From Blumeriella jaapii (Eukaryota > Ascomycota > Leotiomycetes > Helotiales > Drepanopezizaceae): a stretch of 64,000 bases of DNA. A model generated the notes under the pieces. That model was not told the origin of the DNA, searched no databases, and saw only the letters and a program-made list of their open reading frames with translations. A program made the translations under genes and the position numbers. Shown here one piece after another: positions 46,605 through 57,498 of the stretch (position 1 is its first letter; the number at the start of each line of letters is the position of its first letter). The DNA lies in NCBI GenBank assembly GCA_009599575.1, contig VWND01000002.1, positions 1,736,001 to 1,800,000 on the forward strand. The letters are read 5' to 3'.

Positions 46605-48034
46605 TTCTCCTCTTCCTCCTCTTCTTCTTCCTCCTCCTTCTCTCCTCCTCCTCCTCTCTTCTCCTCCTCCTCCTCTTTCTCCATCCTCCTCCTCCTCCTC
46701 CTCCTCCTCCTCCTCCTCCTCCTCCTCCTCCTTCTCCTCCTCCTCCTCCCCCCCCTCTCTTTCCAGCCCGGCCGCCTGGCCCTCGTCCTCCTCCTCCTCC
46801 TCCTCCTCCTCCTCCTCCAGCTGCCCGACCACCCCTGCGAGCAGCAGCGTCCGTCTCCTCAACGGCATCCGCCCAATCCACCATCGTGATATTCCTCCCG
46901 CAAGATCCGCTCTTTTGCGAATTCCCTGTGATGCCGCGCTTGGACACCGCAGCACAAAAAGCAAGGGGTTTATGGAGAGCAGCCCAATCAAGGAGGGGGA
47001 AAGCTCTTCTTCGCATGTTCTTGCGCAACGGGAGGGAGGAGGGGAGAGACACAGGAAGAAGGGTCGCGCTGAGGATACAGCAGGGACTTAGTGCGTCCTA
47101 GCGCGCTCGCTAGAGCAACACGAGAAGTCAGACCGGCGACGACGTGAACATCAAACGACCTTTGCATCTCATCTTGTATAGTTAATGGACGTTATAAATC
47201 GCTTACTGTGGCCTATTTGCTCTATTGAACTGGTGAACTGACTCGAAGTGGGACACTGTTACTTGTCATCAAGTCTGATTGTCGGTCGCCCTGACACGAC
47301 AGGTCTAGGAACTCCTCCTTCTTATCATAGGTAAGCTCGAGAGTTTCAAACGATAACTTATACGCCCAAGTCCCCATCAATGTTCCTTCTTACTGTACTG
47401 GACTGTAGAGCGAGCCACTTCCTCACTCTTATACCACTCACTACATTTCCCCATCACATCGTAGCAAATCACATCGTAATCATGCCAATCAGACAAAGTA
47501 CCTAGGTAGGTACACGAGACCAAGACCAAATGGAGGGAATGCTGTACATTCATGAAGTCAGGCGCTTTTCCCTGCCTCGACGTGCTCTCCTTGCCATTCC
47601 CTTCCTTTCCCCATGACCGGGGGGGCACTTGAAAGTACAGAAAGCAGAAATTTATGTACATGAAAAAAAAACCGGCTATTCTCGTTCAGCCAGCGATCGC
47701 TTACGTCGTTCGTCGTTCGACCATTCGTTCGTTTTTTCTCGTTCTCTCTCGCTCTTAATTTTTCACCGCACCGCGTTGCGTGTGGCATTTTTGAATGGTG
47801 GGGGTATCTTGAAATCGGCCCTGCCCACTCTCCTCCGACCGAGACCGAGGCCGGCGACAAACAGAACATCAATACATCATGTTGAATGCGAAATGCTACC
47901 TACAAAGGAAAAGCAAAAAAAAAAGGAGCGAAATCCTTGAGAAACTCCCCAGGGCATTCCTTGATGCCTTCCGTCCGTGAAAAACTCCATAGCAAATGAT
48001 ATTTTAATACAAGAAGGGTATCATGGGTGAGAGA
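46605..48034. other. Intergenic: TPT1 leader with GAG repeat, then 3' flank of the next gene
   Basis: It begins with the purine repeat (next entry). At 47499-47512 there is a TACCTAGGTAGGTAC block. No coding unit is supported beyond the possible TPT1 N-terminus. Confidence 0.5.
46607..46820. repeat. (TCC)n / (GGA)n polypyrimidine-polypurine tract
   Basis: About 210 bp almost wholly of TCC/CTC units on the plus strand, interrupted by a short GGCCGCCTGGCC segment. It lies immediately upstream of the TPT1 start and may be coding in part (Glu, Gly or Arg runs depending on frame). Confidence 0.9.
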
Positions 48035-50384
48035 TTACTCATACTTTCTTAGCTGGCCAGCAGACGAGTCGGCGGAGTTCGGCGGCCTTGGCCGTTTGTC
48101 GAGACTGCTAGGTCGGTTGGTTTGAAGATTGCCATAGCCCATGGAGGAGGGCCTTTGCTTTGCACGATCCTCAACCGATTTTTGCCCAGCATTCGCCGTG
48201 TCACGGTCGGGTGTCGACCGGTCCAGGAATTTTCGGGTGCCCATCAACGAAACTGGTGGTTTGGAAGCAGGTATGGTGTTTGTCAGACTTGTACTTTGAT
48301 AATGCCTTCGGACTGGCAGTGAAGATTGCGGAGTTTGAACAGACAACGTTCTTTCCGGTAATGGTTGTTGGGAAGTATACTCTCGCGGACTTTGTCTGAA
48401 ACGAGCGAGATCAGTCGTGGCTCTCGACGGCGCACGAAAGCGAGCTTCCTTTTCCTCTTCTGGGTCCTCTGTGGCAGCACGCTGGGGTCGAAGAAACAGA
48501 GAAGCTCGCCGCCCAGTCGCTGAAGCATAAGTGGGGGTCCCGGCTTCCGAGGATACATATCGTGGGCTTGGTAGAGCACTTGTGGCAAGTAAACTGCTTC
48601 TTCGAGCCTCCAATCGGCTCAGTGCTTTCGGACTAGATTTGAGGCGAGCGATCTCCGTCGTCACTAGTTGCATTTGGGTTTTGTCCGACTCGATACTGGA
48701 ACGCACTTCGGTGTCAAGGCTGTCTTGACTACCAGGTCGCACCGTGGTTTGGCTGCTCGCCGGCACGGGAGTCTCTGCCTGTCCCTCGGATAAGGCAAGA
48801 CACAACTCTGTCAGACTTCGACACATGCCCTCGGCTTTTCGTCGCACCTGTCGATCAGAAACGGACGACGTCCCGGCGCTCGTAGATTGCGAGCTTGAAA
48901 TAGGGCCAGTTTGACCCGAGATTCCCATCATGGAGGAAAGAGAAAGGGCATCTGCCGCTGTAGTCTCCAAGGCCTTGTATACCTCTGAGCTGAGGAGAGG
49001 CTTCGTTTTGGTTAATGCGGAGTGCAGTAAAGCGTGCGTTTCGGGAGGGGCTGGCTTGGCAGCAGGCTCGACTGCGGAGATGCTGTTGGCACGACCACGT
49101 TGTTTTGGAGACGATGACACGGTAGTAACCGTCGTTGTAGCCGTCCGGGGCCTCTCGTGAGAGACTCGAGACATGGCGGCTCCGGACGAAGGTGGCAGTT
49201 TTCCAGTCAACTCCAATCGGTGTATGCGTGACTTCAGATCCTCCAACTCGTCCCAGACCGTTGACGGCGCCGTTGTGGAAATCGTCGATTCTGTACTTTC
49301 CGCTAAACGAGGTGCCTCAGACGCCATGTCCGCCGGGCGAGCTCCCAGGGGGGATGAGTTGTAGGTTCGAGGGGTCGAAAATGACAGGTTCGATTGTCGA
49401 TAAGATGACCTTAGAGGCAGCGGCGGTTCGGGCATCGAGGGTCGACGATTACTGTAATGTTGGAATTGATGATCGGGGGAAATTTCTCTGCTTCCTGCAC
49501 TCCTTGGCGTTGTAGGAGACGGCCGAGGAAGTACCATGCTATACCTGCTCCTGTTCAGGTCCTCGAGGGCTGCGGGGCGATCCCTGTCTCCAGGGTGGTA
49601 GGTCAATGCCTGAGCAACACTCTCTCGTTCGTAGGAGGTACTGAGGGGGGGTAACCATGATCGTTGGCCTGGTTGAGACTAGGGATTGTCAGTTGTTGGG
49701 GTTCTCCAGCCACGCGCATGCCGCTCGAGCTCGAACTCCTGGCTTGACCCATGAGATGTAGGTGAAATCCAGGAAACGAGCAACGTCAGCTTGGACAGAA
49801 GACGAACGAACCTCGGAGTATGGAAGAAATGATCCAGACGCTGGTCTTGCCTTGCGGCTGGCCCCACGGCCGGAATCAGCACTGTGCATCCTGCTCTTCG
49901 CGTGCACCTCCTCCTCGCGCGCTGCTCGCAGGAACAAATCGCTCTCGTCGCTCTGCTCGTCCAGCAGCTGCTGCTGCTGCTGCTGCTCTCGCTCGCGCGG
50001 CCGCAGTGGTGTCAGATGGTCGGCGTCGTCATCCGATGTGCGCTGCGATGCCATCTCGACGCTCTTGCGCTGGGAGGAGAGCTTGAAAGCGCGGATTGGG
50101 CGGATGAGAGGGCGTGCGGCCGACGCAGTTGACACAGGAACCGTTTGAGACCGGGCGAGGCGACGCTGGGGTTCCTGGTCGGGTGGTGTTGGTGGTGCTT
50201 CCGGGAGTTCGTCGTGTCGGGGGAGTGGTGCAGGTGGATGTGGATTGTGGTGGTGGAGGAGGTGGTGGTGGTGGTGGTGGTGGTGGTCGAGGTGGTCGAG
50301 GTATAATTGGCTGGGGGGGAAGGGGGCGTGTGCTTGTGCGTGTGTCGGAAAAAGCGGCGGCGGCCCTTCGGCTGAGGGTGCCAT
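48035..50384 (-). CDS. Ser/Pro-rich coiled-coil protein, function unknown
   Basis: Exons 50384..49812 and 49678..48035 give about 738 residues. The start ATG gives MAPSAEGPPPLFPTHAQ, followed by a His run (DHLDHHHHHHHH) and a Gln run. Then comes SDESDLFLRAAREEE, the low-complexity middle RYSMVLPRPSPTTPRSAGSR, a probable coiled coil VWDELEDLKSRIHRLELTGK, a helical region SEVYKALETTAADALSLSSM, RRKAEGMCRSLTELCLALSE and a basic tail. The WDELxDLKSRIxRLELTGKL segment looks like a conserved signature of filamentous-fungal proteins, but I cannot assign a function. The acceptor (ACTGAC..CCCTAG) is well supported; the donor GTTCGT at 49811 is the weakest part of the model. An additional exon further upstream is possible. 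Confidence 0.62.
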
Positions 50385-51510
50385 TTTGACTTGAATCCGA
50401 GACTGCTGCTCGACCCAACTATCGCCAAACAAGCCTCGGCGCTGCGTGCTCACTCCGCCCAAGTCAGCACTTTTTGCTTCTCTTTCCGACCGACGGCATC
50501 AGGCAAGCCGGATCGGCATGGACAGTTCAGTACCTACTCGACGGCGGGGGGATGGTGCCTGCATCGCGGCCTCTGGCGGTGGTCGTGGTGCTTCGCGGCC
50601 TCGCGTCCGGGGCGACGGCGGCGGGCGCTGCTGGATATATCAAGGATGACGGCTCGGGGTCCGACTTTTCTGCTTCTGCAGCGGGACGATGGCTGCTGCC
50701 GCGATCGTCGAACGTGCGCAGAGGCGACGGGCCTGGCGCCGACGCCAAAGGAGGAGGAGGGGGAGGGGGAGGAGGAGGAGGAATAGGGGCGAGTGGAGAG
50801 GCCGATTGCCTGTCCTCGAGACAGGGACCCTGAAGAAGTATATCGTTCGCCCGGTACAGACAGGTGGGCAATCGAGATCCCGAGTCCTGTCGACGCCGAG
50901 CATCATCGAAGAGCGGCATGTCCATGCTGGCTGGCCTGGATTCGGGGGCACGAACGAGGGTGGATGATCTGACGATGGGCTGAGACCGTGGGCCAAACCG
51001 TGGTTGAAGGTGTTGGGGACGGCTCTTCCTCTTCTTCAACCCACCCACTGCTGGCCCCCGGGCCACGACCACAGACAGGACAGCACAGTACAGTAGCACT
51101 TGTCCTGCAGGTATTCACGCTGGCACCACCCGTTGTCACTGGGAAAAAGCTGCTCATTGCAGCTGCGGGGGCAAGGGAAAGAAAGCCCCGTACAACTTGC
51201 ATGAGAGGCAGTTGAGATATCCTGTTAGCGCTTCACACATTTCCTCTACTGTACGGTTCTGTACGTTCTGTACAGTCCGCCTGGAGTCTGGACCGATGAG
51301 CGACCCATCGTGCCCCTCTCTACTTTACCTTTTCTTCCATTACACAGTACAATACAGTACAGTACAATACTCCCTACGCATCTCAGGGGTAAGTAGCGAG
51401 GGGGGGGGAGGGCACACACGGTTGGACCTGCATTACAGTAGAAGACCATCTATGAAGGGAGCGGACCTGGAAGCTATGAGCTTGGTGGCCACGACACTTT
51501 TGAGTTGCTT

Positions 51511-51577
51511 ATTCTTCTTTTTCCTTCTCCTTTTCCTCTTCTTCTTCCTTTTCCTTTTTCTTTTCCTCTTCCTTTTC

Positions 51578-51610
<33 letters not shown>

Positions 51611-51708
51611 CTTCTTCTTACTCTTCTTCTTCTTCTAACTCTTCTTCTTCTTCTTCTTCTTCTTATTCTTCTTCTCCTTCTTCTTCCCCTTCTTCTTCTT
51701 CTTTCCGG
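51511..51708. repeat. CTT-rich polypyrimidine tract, about 200 bp
   Basis: CTT and CTTTTC units run with almost no purines for nearly 200 bp. It is followed by a short AT-rich segment. Purine/pyrimidine asymmetry is near complete. Confidence 0.9.
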
Positions 51709-53060
51709 TAAACATAAATACGTATTGCAATAATACTCGGTTGAAACTCGCGATGGGGATCTTAGCGTCGTTGCATCATCACAGAGTAATTCGAGTGAAA
51801 AAAAAGTTCTGACCAAACGCACCCCCGTCAGCCCTTGAGAGGACAAGGACTCCAACGAGGGGGACGTTCAGCCACGGCAGAGAAAACACAATGAAGCCGG
51901 GTGATTTAGCCTTTTCCTTCTAACTCAAATGGCTCGGTAAAACTTCGTCGGGCTCGTCGGGCCTATGTACATACATGGTACAGCACTACAGAGTGTACCA
52001 TTGCAGATATGTGGGCGAGAGCGACGTCGTCACCGAGCTAGCTTCTTCTAGATCTCAGGAGGTGCGCCGCGGTCGGAAAAATAAAAAGCTTGCAACGGTT
52101 TTCCCTTGCTTCATCTGGCGATTCGTCCACTCGTGTTCTTGCAACGAGTCACAAGGATTGTTTGACCTTGCATTATCTTACTGATTACCTTACTCCGTAG
52201 CTTGTGTGCAAAGTACAGATACAGTACACAGTACAGTACAGTACAGTACAGTACGGATAGGTACGGTAGACGTGCAGTACAGTCAGTACACACGGAGTAC
52301 GACCTTCATCCGTGAGGTCAAGCTGTGAGAGCGGACCCCGACTGAGACATGGGAGACTCTGACCCGCTTAATGATTCGCTCTCGTGCGCCATTCTCAAGG
52401 AGCCCATGCAGATTGGTTTCGTGCCGAACGGTGTTTCACATCCGACCCTTTGCAAGTGCGTGCTGCAGAGAAGGGAAGGGAACTCTCACGAGTCCATCCG
52501 TGAGATCGCAGGAGCTGTCCACACCCCGAGGGAGCGGACTCGACGCTTGGTGGCTAGACCTTCATCGTGCTGCGTCGGCCTTCATTCAGGCTGAGTCACT
52601 GCGGGTTGGGCGGTACATACCGTGGATTCCTGATACATCGTACAGTACAGTACAGTACTCCGTCCGCATTTCTACCACGTCAAAAGAATGGATGCCCCAC
52701 GTCCCCAGCCAGACCCAAAATAAGCCCCGACACGTAGCGACGAAGCTCACAAGAGGGTATGAGGGTATAAGTGTACAGTACTGTACAGTGCTGTACATAC
52801 CGTACCGTATGTACACTGCTACATACTTACTTTTAGCTCTGCCATGTTTCGGGGCCTGGGATCAGGCAGGAGACCGAGCGGCTTGTCAAACCTGTGACGT
52901 GAGAGGGTTTTCCCACTTCCTCACTTCAGGTGCCGGCGGCGAAGGGGCCCGGGTATCGCGCGAAGGGATCCCGTTGGAATGGAGAGGTGGCTGTGACGGG
53001 GTGTGGTGTGTGGACAGTGGAGATGGCTACTGTGTATAGAATTGCGATTGCCGCATCATA

Positions 53061-53245
53061 TCACACTGTAGGTGCTTCGGTGACTGTGCTGTGCTGTGCT
53101 GTGCTGTGCTGTACTGGTTGTCCTGACTGTGCTGACTGTACTGACTGGCTGTGTTGTACTGGCTGTGCTGTACTGATTGTACTGACTGTGCTGTACTGAT
53201 TGTCCTGACTGTCCTGACTGTCCTGACTGTACTGTACGTACAGTA
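53061..53245. repeat. Degenerate CTGTGCTGTACTGACTG repeat
   Basis: Overlapping CTGTGCTG, CTGTACTGA and TGTCCTGACTG units over about 185 bp end in a GTACGTACAGTAC palindrome. This appears to be the same word family as the GTAC clusters. Confidence 0.85.
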
Positions 53246-53338
53246 CCAAGACACACGTGACCCCTCCGCCAACGCCGCTTTTTTTGGGATTCTTCCCTCG
53301 TCCATTGGCATCCCTGGCAACCCAGCCGCCCCTGCCCT

Positions 53339-53370
53339 CCCCCCCCCCCCCTCCCCCCCCCCCCCCCCCC
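53339..53370. repeat. Poly-C run
   Basis: A stretch of cytosines with a single T. It is a likely site of replication or sequencing slippage, so its exact length is uncertain. Confidence 0.85.
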
Positions 53371-55200
53371 ACCGCTTCCTGCCAGCTGAAACGGTTCTGA
53401 AATAGAATCGCTTGACTTGCTTGACCTCCAAATGCCCGCTCCTGACACGCTCGGTTGGTCAACTTTCTTCTCTGGTTCCGATCGAAGCCCTTCCTGGATC
53501 CTTCTCCAAACAATCCCATTCCTCATTTCTCATTTCCACCGACGGCCTGCCCTATGTCGAATTATCTTCCTAATCGATCCCGCCTGCAGTAATGCTCACA
53601 CAGACGGCCGCCCGTCCACGTTCCCCGAGTTATTCTATACTTACCACCAGCCCTCCAGCCCCCCCTCCCGCCAACACGCCTATTGATCCATTCATCGATC
53701 GCCACTCAGGAGTCGCTCCTCTGTCGAGATAGGTCGACGCGCGCATCCTCTGCCGCGCCATCGCATTGCAGAGTGCTGCTCTCGGTCCCGGCAGGAGACA
53801 GCAGCAGAGCACGACGACGACGACGCGGGCTGTGACCACCACCACCGTCACCGTCGCCAGCCCACCCAGCCCAACACAGACAGTACCATTGCGACGCGGC
53901 CAACCGACCTCGAAAACACGACGGCCATCACGACGCGCATCCCCAGGAGCTGGTCCATCACCGCGCGACGCTGCTCTGGTCGCCCGCCTCGCCTGCTCTT
54001 CCTCCTCCTCCTCTCTGCCTACATACCTACCCTATTAGGCACCGTCCCTCCTCTCGATCTCTTTGTCCTGTGGGGAGGAGTGCGCACAAAGATTTGAGAG
54101 GGGCTTTTTCGAGAGGACCCCTGACACGAACAACCAATTCATATAAGAATCCTCGGCTTCGTCGCACGCAGGCCGACCGGCAAAACAAGGAGGCTCTGGC
54201 TCTGCCTCTGCCTCTCTCTCCCCCCCTCTCTCTCTCTCTCCCTCTCCCTCTCTCTCTCTGGCTTTGGCTCTGGCTCTGCCTCTGGCTCTGCTTGATTTGC
54301 CATTCTCTCTTCCGCACGCCTTCGCCCTCCTCGGGTCTCGCTCTCGTGCCGACCGTCGTCCGCCCAGCCCATTCGCTGGTCGTGGGCGCCTACGTTACAG
54401 TGTACACCGCACCCGGCCCCGGCAGAGATCTATTTTTGGATTGTCCGCCCTGCTCGCGCGGATCTGACTGGCTGCATGCGAGCTGACACGTTGGTTTTAC
54501 CTTTTCTTAGGCCAACAGTAATCAACCTTAAGCCCGACCCCCAACGCCAAACCTACAACACCACTACCACCACCTCCACCACCAACGCTCCGAGACTCTC
54601 AACTCCCTCCCTTCTCTGTCGTGTCTTCGAGAGCGTCGGCGTCGACTACCGCAGTCTCGGCCACCGGTACCTTGACGGAGACTCCACCACCCCCAACGGG
54701 ACCAGACTGGGTAGCGGAGGATTCAAAGGGCGCTCTGCGACACGACTGCGGGCCGCTCGTCTCCACTGCCCCCAATCACAAGATTGCCTTAGTCGCTGGG
54801 CTTTTCTTGACGTTTGCACGCAACTCCCAGTGGCAGCGATTTCCTTGCCTTTCCAATCCCACATAACGAATACAACTTCCGAACGGGCCGCTCCGCGAAC
54901 ACCACGACGCTCATTTTAGACCCTCATTGTATGGGAACTCTCACTCCGAGTCTGCCATTAATTCTCCCAAACCGAAGCGCCTCGCAACACCTGGTAATTA
55001 CTCCTATTTCACCTTGTCTTCTGTCGCTCCAATCTCTTTGTACGGCAACTCTTCGACTGCGCGTGAGCTGGAGAACTCTAGGCAAACGCCTCCCGTCAGG
55101 GACACCGGAGTTGTCGGTGTGTTAGTTCGCGGCTGTGTAGAGACCACGACTCCCCACCAGGACTCTCTTGATCGGGATCAACATCCGACGTGATCGAGTC

Positions 55201-57498
55201 ATGGCCCCGCTCGCAATTCTGCAGGATGCTAACGCTCGAACATTGAAAAGACCTAATAGTGCTGTTACCAAATCAAACCCACCATCTCCGAAACGAATTC
55301 CCGTCGCGACTACACTTCTCGCTAAGACGAGAACTTCTGGTCGCCGAGCGAGAAGGGTTTCGGTGAAGATAGCAAGCTTAGCAAAGCATTATCGCTCTTC
55401 AATAATGCCCTCAGCAGCTGGCCCGAGGATGTATGAGAATCATATTCCTTCATTCATGTCTGTCTACGACATGGATGTAACAATGCTAGAAAGTCCGGAT
55501 ATGGGACCGCTGCCGAAATTGTCCAGCAGTGCACATCCAGCACACCCGGCGATGCTACGTTCACAAACAGAAGGAGACGCGATACATGCCCACCAACACC
55601 GAGAAAGCACGTCTACGCAAGCGTCAGACTCGACGGACTCATCACCCACGACTACAATCTCGACCGTCGACTCCTCATCTCTTTCTGACCCTTCGCCAGG
55701 CTCTTCGCCGGAATCGCCTGTCACGACCTTGGTTCCGTTATCTTCCTATCCCGGCTCTACTTTTGGAGATCCCTTCCAAAGTCTGAAGACGGGAGGCAAC
55801 AACCTCCTCCCTCGGTTGCCGCTGCACCAGGGGCGGCCCAAGACTTCTCCATCCCCCAGAAAAGGGAGGAATTTGAAGAGTCTGGCTCTCAACCTCAGTC
55901 CCAGCCCTAGCATGGAGACATTGAAGCCCTCCGAGACTTCGCCGCCCGCCTTCATCAAGCCCCCATCCTTGACAGGCAAGCGGAAACCGAGTTTGTTGAG
56001 TTTGAACACCGGGGCGGCAAATGGACCGACAATCTCGATCGACCCACCTGGATCGCCTGGTATCTCGACTCTGCTGCTGCAGCGCAGGGGATTAAAGCAT
56101 TCGATTTCGTCGCCTCAAATATTATCGACGCCGGGCTTTGGTCCCCGTGGCGGAATGACATTGGGAGGAGAACGGAAGCCCGCCGCCGGACCTTCCAGAT
56201 TCAAGGATCGTAGTCTGTCAGTAGATACTACCATTGACGAAGACGCTCATGAGACGCCCTCGGGAGTTCAGATGGCCACCAGAATCCCTGGAGTAGAAGT
56301 TGGCGGCGACTCATTTGACCGGCCACACTCCGGAGAAGACGCGAAATCAGCGTCTTACCCCGATGGGCCTATCTTGATGTACGAACCGAGTGTCCATCTC
56401 TACCTGGAGCCGAAAATCGAAGAGGCGGCACAGTTCGATGTGATCATCAATGTGGCGCGAGAGGTGAAGAATCCTTTCAAGACAGGAGAGGAGCGCGGGG
56501 CTGCGGAGAGGAGTTCGTCGCCGATGAATGTCGACGTTGTATCGCCAACTTGCAGTCAGGACGATAGCCCTCCGAATACGGCCCTGTCCATGTTATCCTT
56601 CCAAACCGCCTTTGAAATCCAGCCATCCCCCGCTCAACAACGTCTGCCAGAGTATATCCATGTGCCGTGGGACCACAACACAGATGTCAAGGACGAATTG
56701 TGGGACCTGTGTGAACTTATCGATAACCGGGCCAAGGAGGGAAAGAAGGTCCTCGTACATTGTCAGCAAGGGGCGAGTCGATCTGCCACCTTGATAATAG
56801 CGTATCACATGTACAAGAACCAAGAGCTGGGTCCGAACGAGGCGTACTCTCAAGCACAGTCCAAGTCACGTTGGGTCAACCCCAACATGTCGTTGCTGTT
56901 CTCTCTGAACGACTTCAAGAAAGTCATTGAGAGGAAGAAGGGAGACAACAGCAACACGCTCCGGAAACCAGCGATCAAACACAGACCCACGATGTCTGCT
57001 GCGGATGCTGCGCTCCCCTCCAACCCATCGCGGTTCCGAGGCAATTCCACACCAGTCGTCTCAATCCACGAGCCCTTGGCCAAGTTCGATGAGCCCATCC
57101 TACGCCCTATGAGTCTGTACAGACCTGAACAGAAGACAGAAACTCCTGTGCCTGCAGACTCGTCTCTTGCGAGTCTGGGAGAATTTGATTTCGGGTTCGG
57201 GAGCAAGACCAGCAAGAATGAGAAACCGAAGTCCCAGGCTGAACCTTGGGATGATCTCATGTCCCCCAGATTGGAAGCGATGACCGAGAACCCTATCCAA
57301 AGTTTCCACCGCAGTTTGGAGCCTGAGCGCGAGGCTCCTCCTACCCCTGGCTTATTTTCTCCCCGCACCTTTGAGTTCCCCATGAGTTCTCTCTTCCCAT
57401 CAGCCCAACAAACGTCCCTGGCTGTTGACAACGATCCTCGAAGTCCGCCCACCAAGGGTGAAGCGCCTATCATACGCTCCATCGATAACTTTTTGTGA
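55201..57498 (+). CDS. Dual-specificity MAPK phosphatase, MSG5-like
   Basis: A single exon from the ATG at 55201 (MAPLAILQDANARTLKRP), 765 residues. The first half is Ser/Pro-rich and regulatory in character, with VYDMDVTMLESPDMGPLPK and many SP/TP sites. The catalytic domain starts at GPILMYEPSVHLYLEPKI and FDVIINVAREV, with YIHVPWDHNTDVKDELW and the signature VHCQQGASRSATLIIAYHMY: nucleophile Cys521 and Arg527. Then come PNEAYSQAQSKSRWVNPNMS and a disordered tail ending IIRSIDNFL. Msg5-type enzymes dephosphorylate Thr and Tyr of MAP kinases in cell-wall and mating pathways. The usual family layout (long N-terminal tail before the phosphatase) fits. Open, Ser/Pro-containing frames continue upstream to about 54930, so extra 5' exons or an uORF are possible. 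Confidence 0.86.
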   Translation: MAPLAILQDANARTLKRPNSAVTKSNPPSPKRIPVATTLLAKTRTSGRRARRVSVKIASLAKHYRSSIMPSAAGPRMYENHIPSFMSVYDMDVTMLESPDMGPLPKLSSSAHPAHPAMLRSQTEGDAIHAHQHRESTSTQASDSTDSSPTTTISTVDSSSLSDPSPGSSPESPVTTLVPLSSYPGSTFGDPFQSLKTGGNNLLPRLPLHQGRPKTSPSPRKGRNLKSLALNLSPSPSMETLKPSETSPPAFIKPPSLTGKRKPSLLSLNTGAANGPTISIDPPGSPGISTLLLQRRGLKHSISSPQILSTPGFGPRGGMTLGGERKPAAGPSRFKDRSLSVDTTIDEDAHETPSGVQMATRIPGVEVGGDSFDRPHSGEDAKSASYPDGPILMYEPSVHLYLEPKIEEAAQFDVIINVAREVKNPFKTGEERGAAERSSSPMNVDVVSPTCSQDDSPPNTALSMLSFQTAFEIQPSPAQQRLPEYIHVPWDHNTDVKDELWDLCELIDNRAKEGKKVLVHCQQGASRSATLIIAYHMYKNQELGPNEAYSQAQSKSRWVNPNMSLLFSLNDFKKVIERKKGDNSNTLRKPAIKHRPTMSAADAALPSNPSRFRGNSTPVVSIHEPLAKFDEPILRPMSLYRPEQKTETPVPADSSLASLGEFDFGFGSKTSKNEKPKSQAEPWDDLMSPRLEAMTENPIQSFHRSLEPEREAPPTPGLFSPRTFEFPMSSLFPSAQQTSLAVDNDPRSPPTKGEAPIIRSIDNFL

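Larger units (their letters stand above)
50385..55200. other. 4.8-kb repeat-rich region: divergent promoters and long 5' leader
   Basis: It separates the Ser/Pro-rich gene (minus) from the MAPK phosphatase (plus). Contents: GTAC palindrome clusters (about 51065-51095, 51250-51375, 52215-52290, 52640-52660, 52770-52815), a CTT tract, a CTGTGCTGTACTGACTG quasi-repeat, a poly-C run and a CT/CTG-rich zone (54200-54300). An intron-like acceptor (GCTGAC..TTTTCTTAG) ends at about 54512, suggesting a spliced 5' UTR for the phosphatase. No independent protein gene is convincing. Confidence 0.55.

Noticed and set aside
50527..50925. Minus-strand frame from an ATG (MDMPLFDDARRRQDSG) with a poly-Pro run
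   Set aside because: It could be an upstream exon of the Ser/Pro-rich gene, but no clear donor-acceptor pair joins it to 50384 and no motif supports it.
51245..52815. GTAC blocks considered as a CRISPR-like array
   Set aside because: There are no uniform spacers or repeat length, and the host is a fungus.
52371..53039. Plus-strand open frame of 222 residues
   Set aside because: It runs through the GTAC repeat blocks, has no recognisable motif and its composition follows the repeats.
54927..55193. Open frame with GNSHSESAINSPKPKRLATP-type residues before the phosphatase
   Set aside because: It has no ATG at its start and ends before 55201. It may be part of an upstream exon but cannot be joined with confidence.
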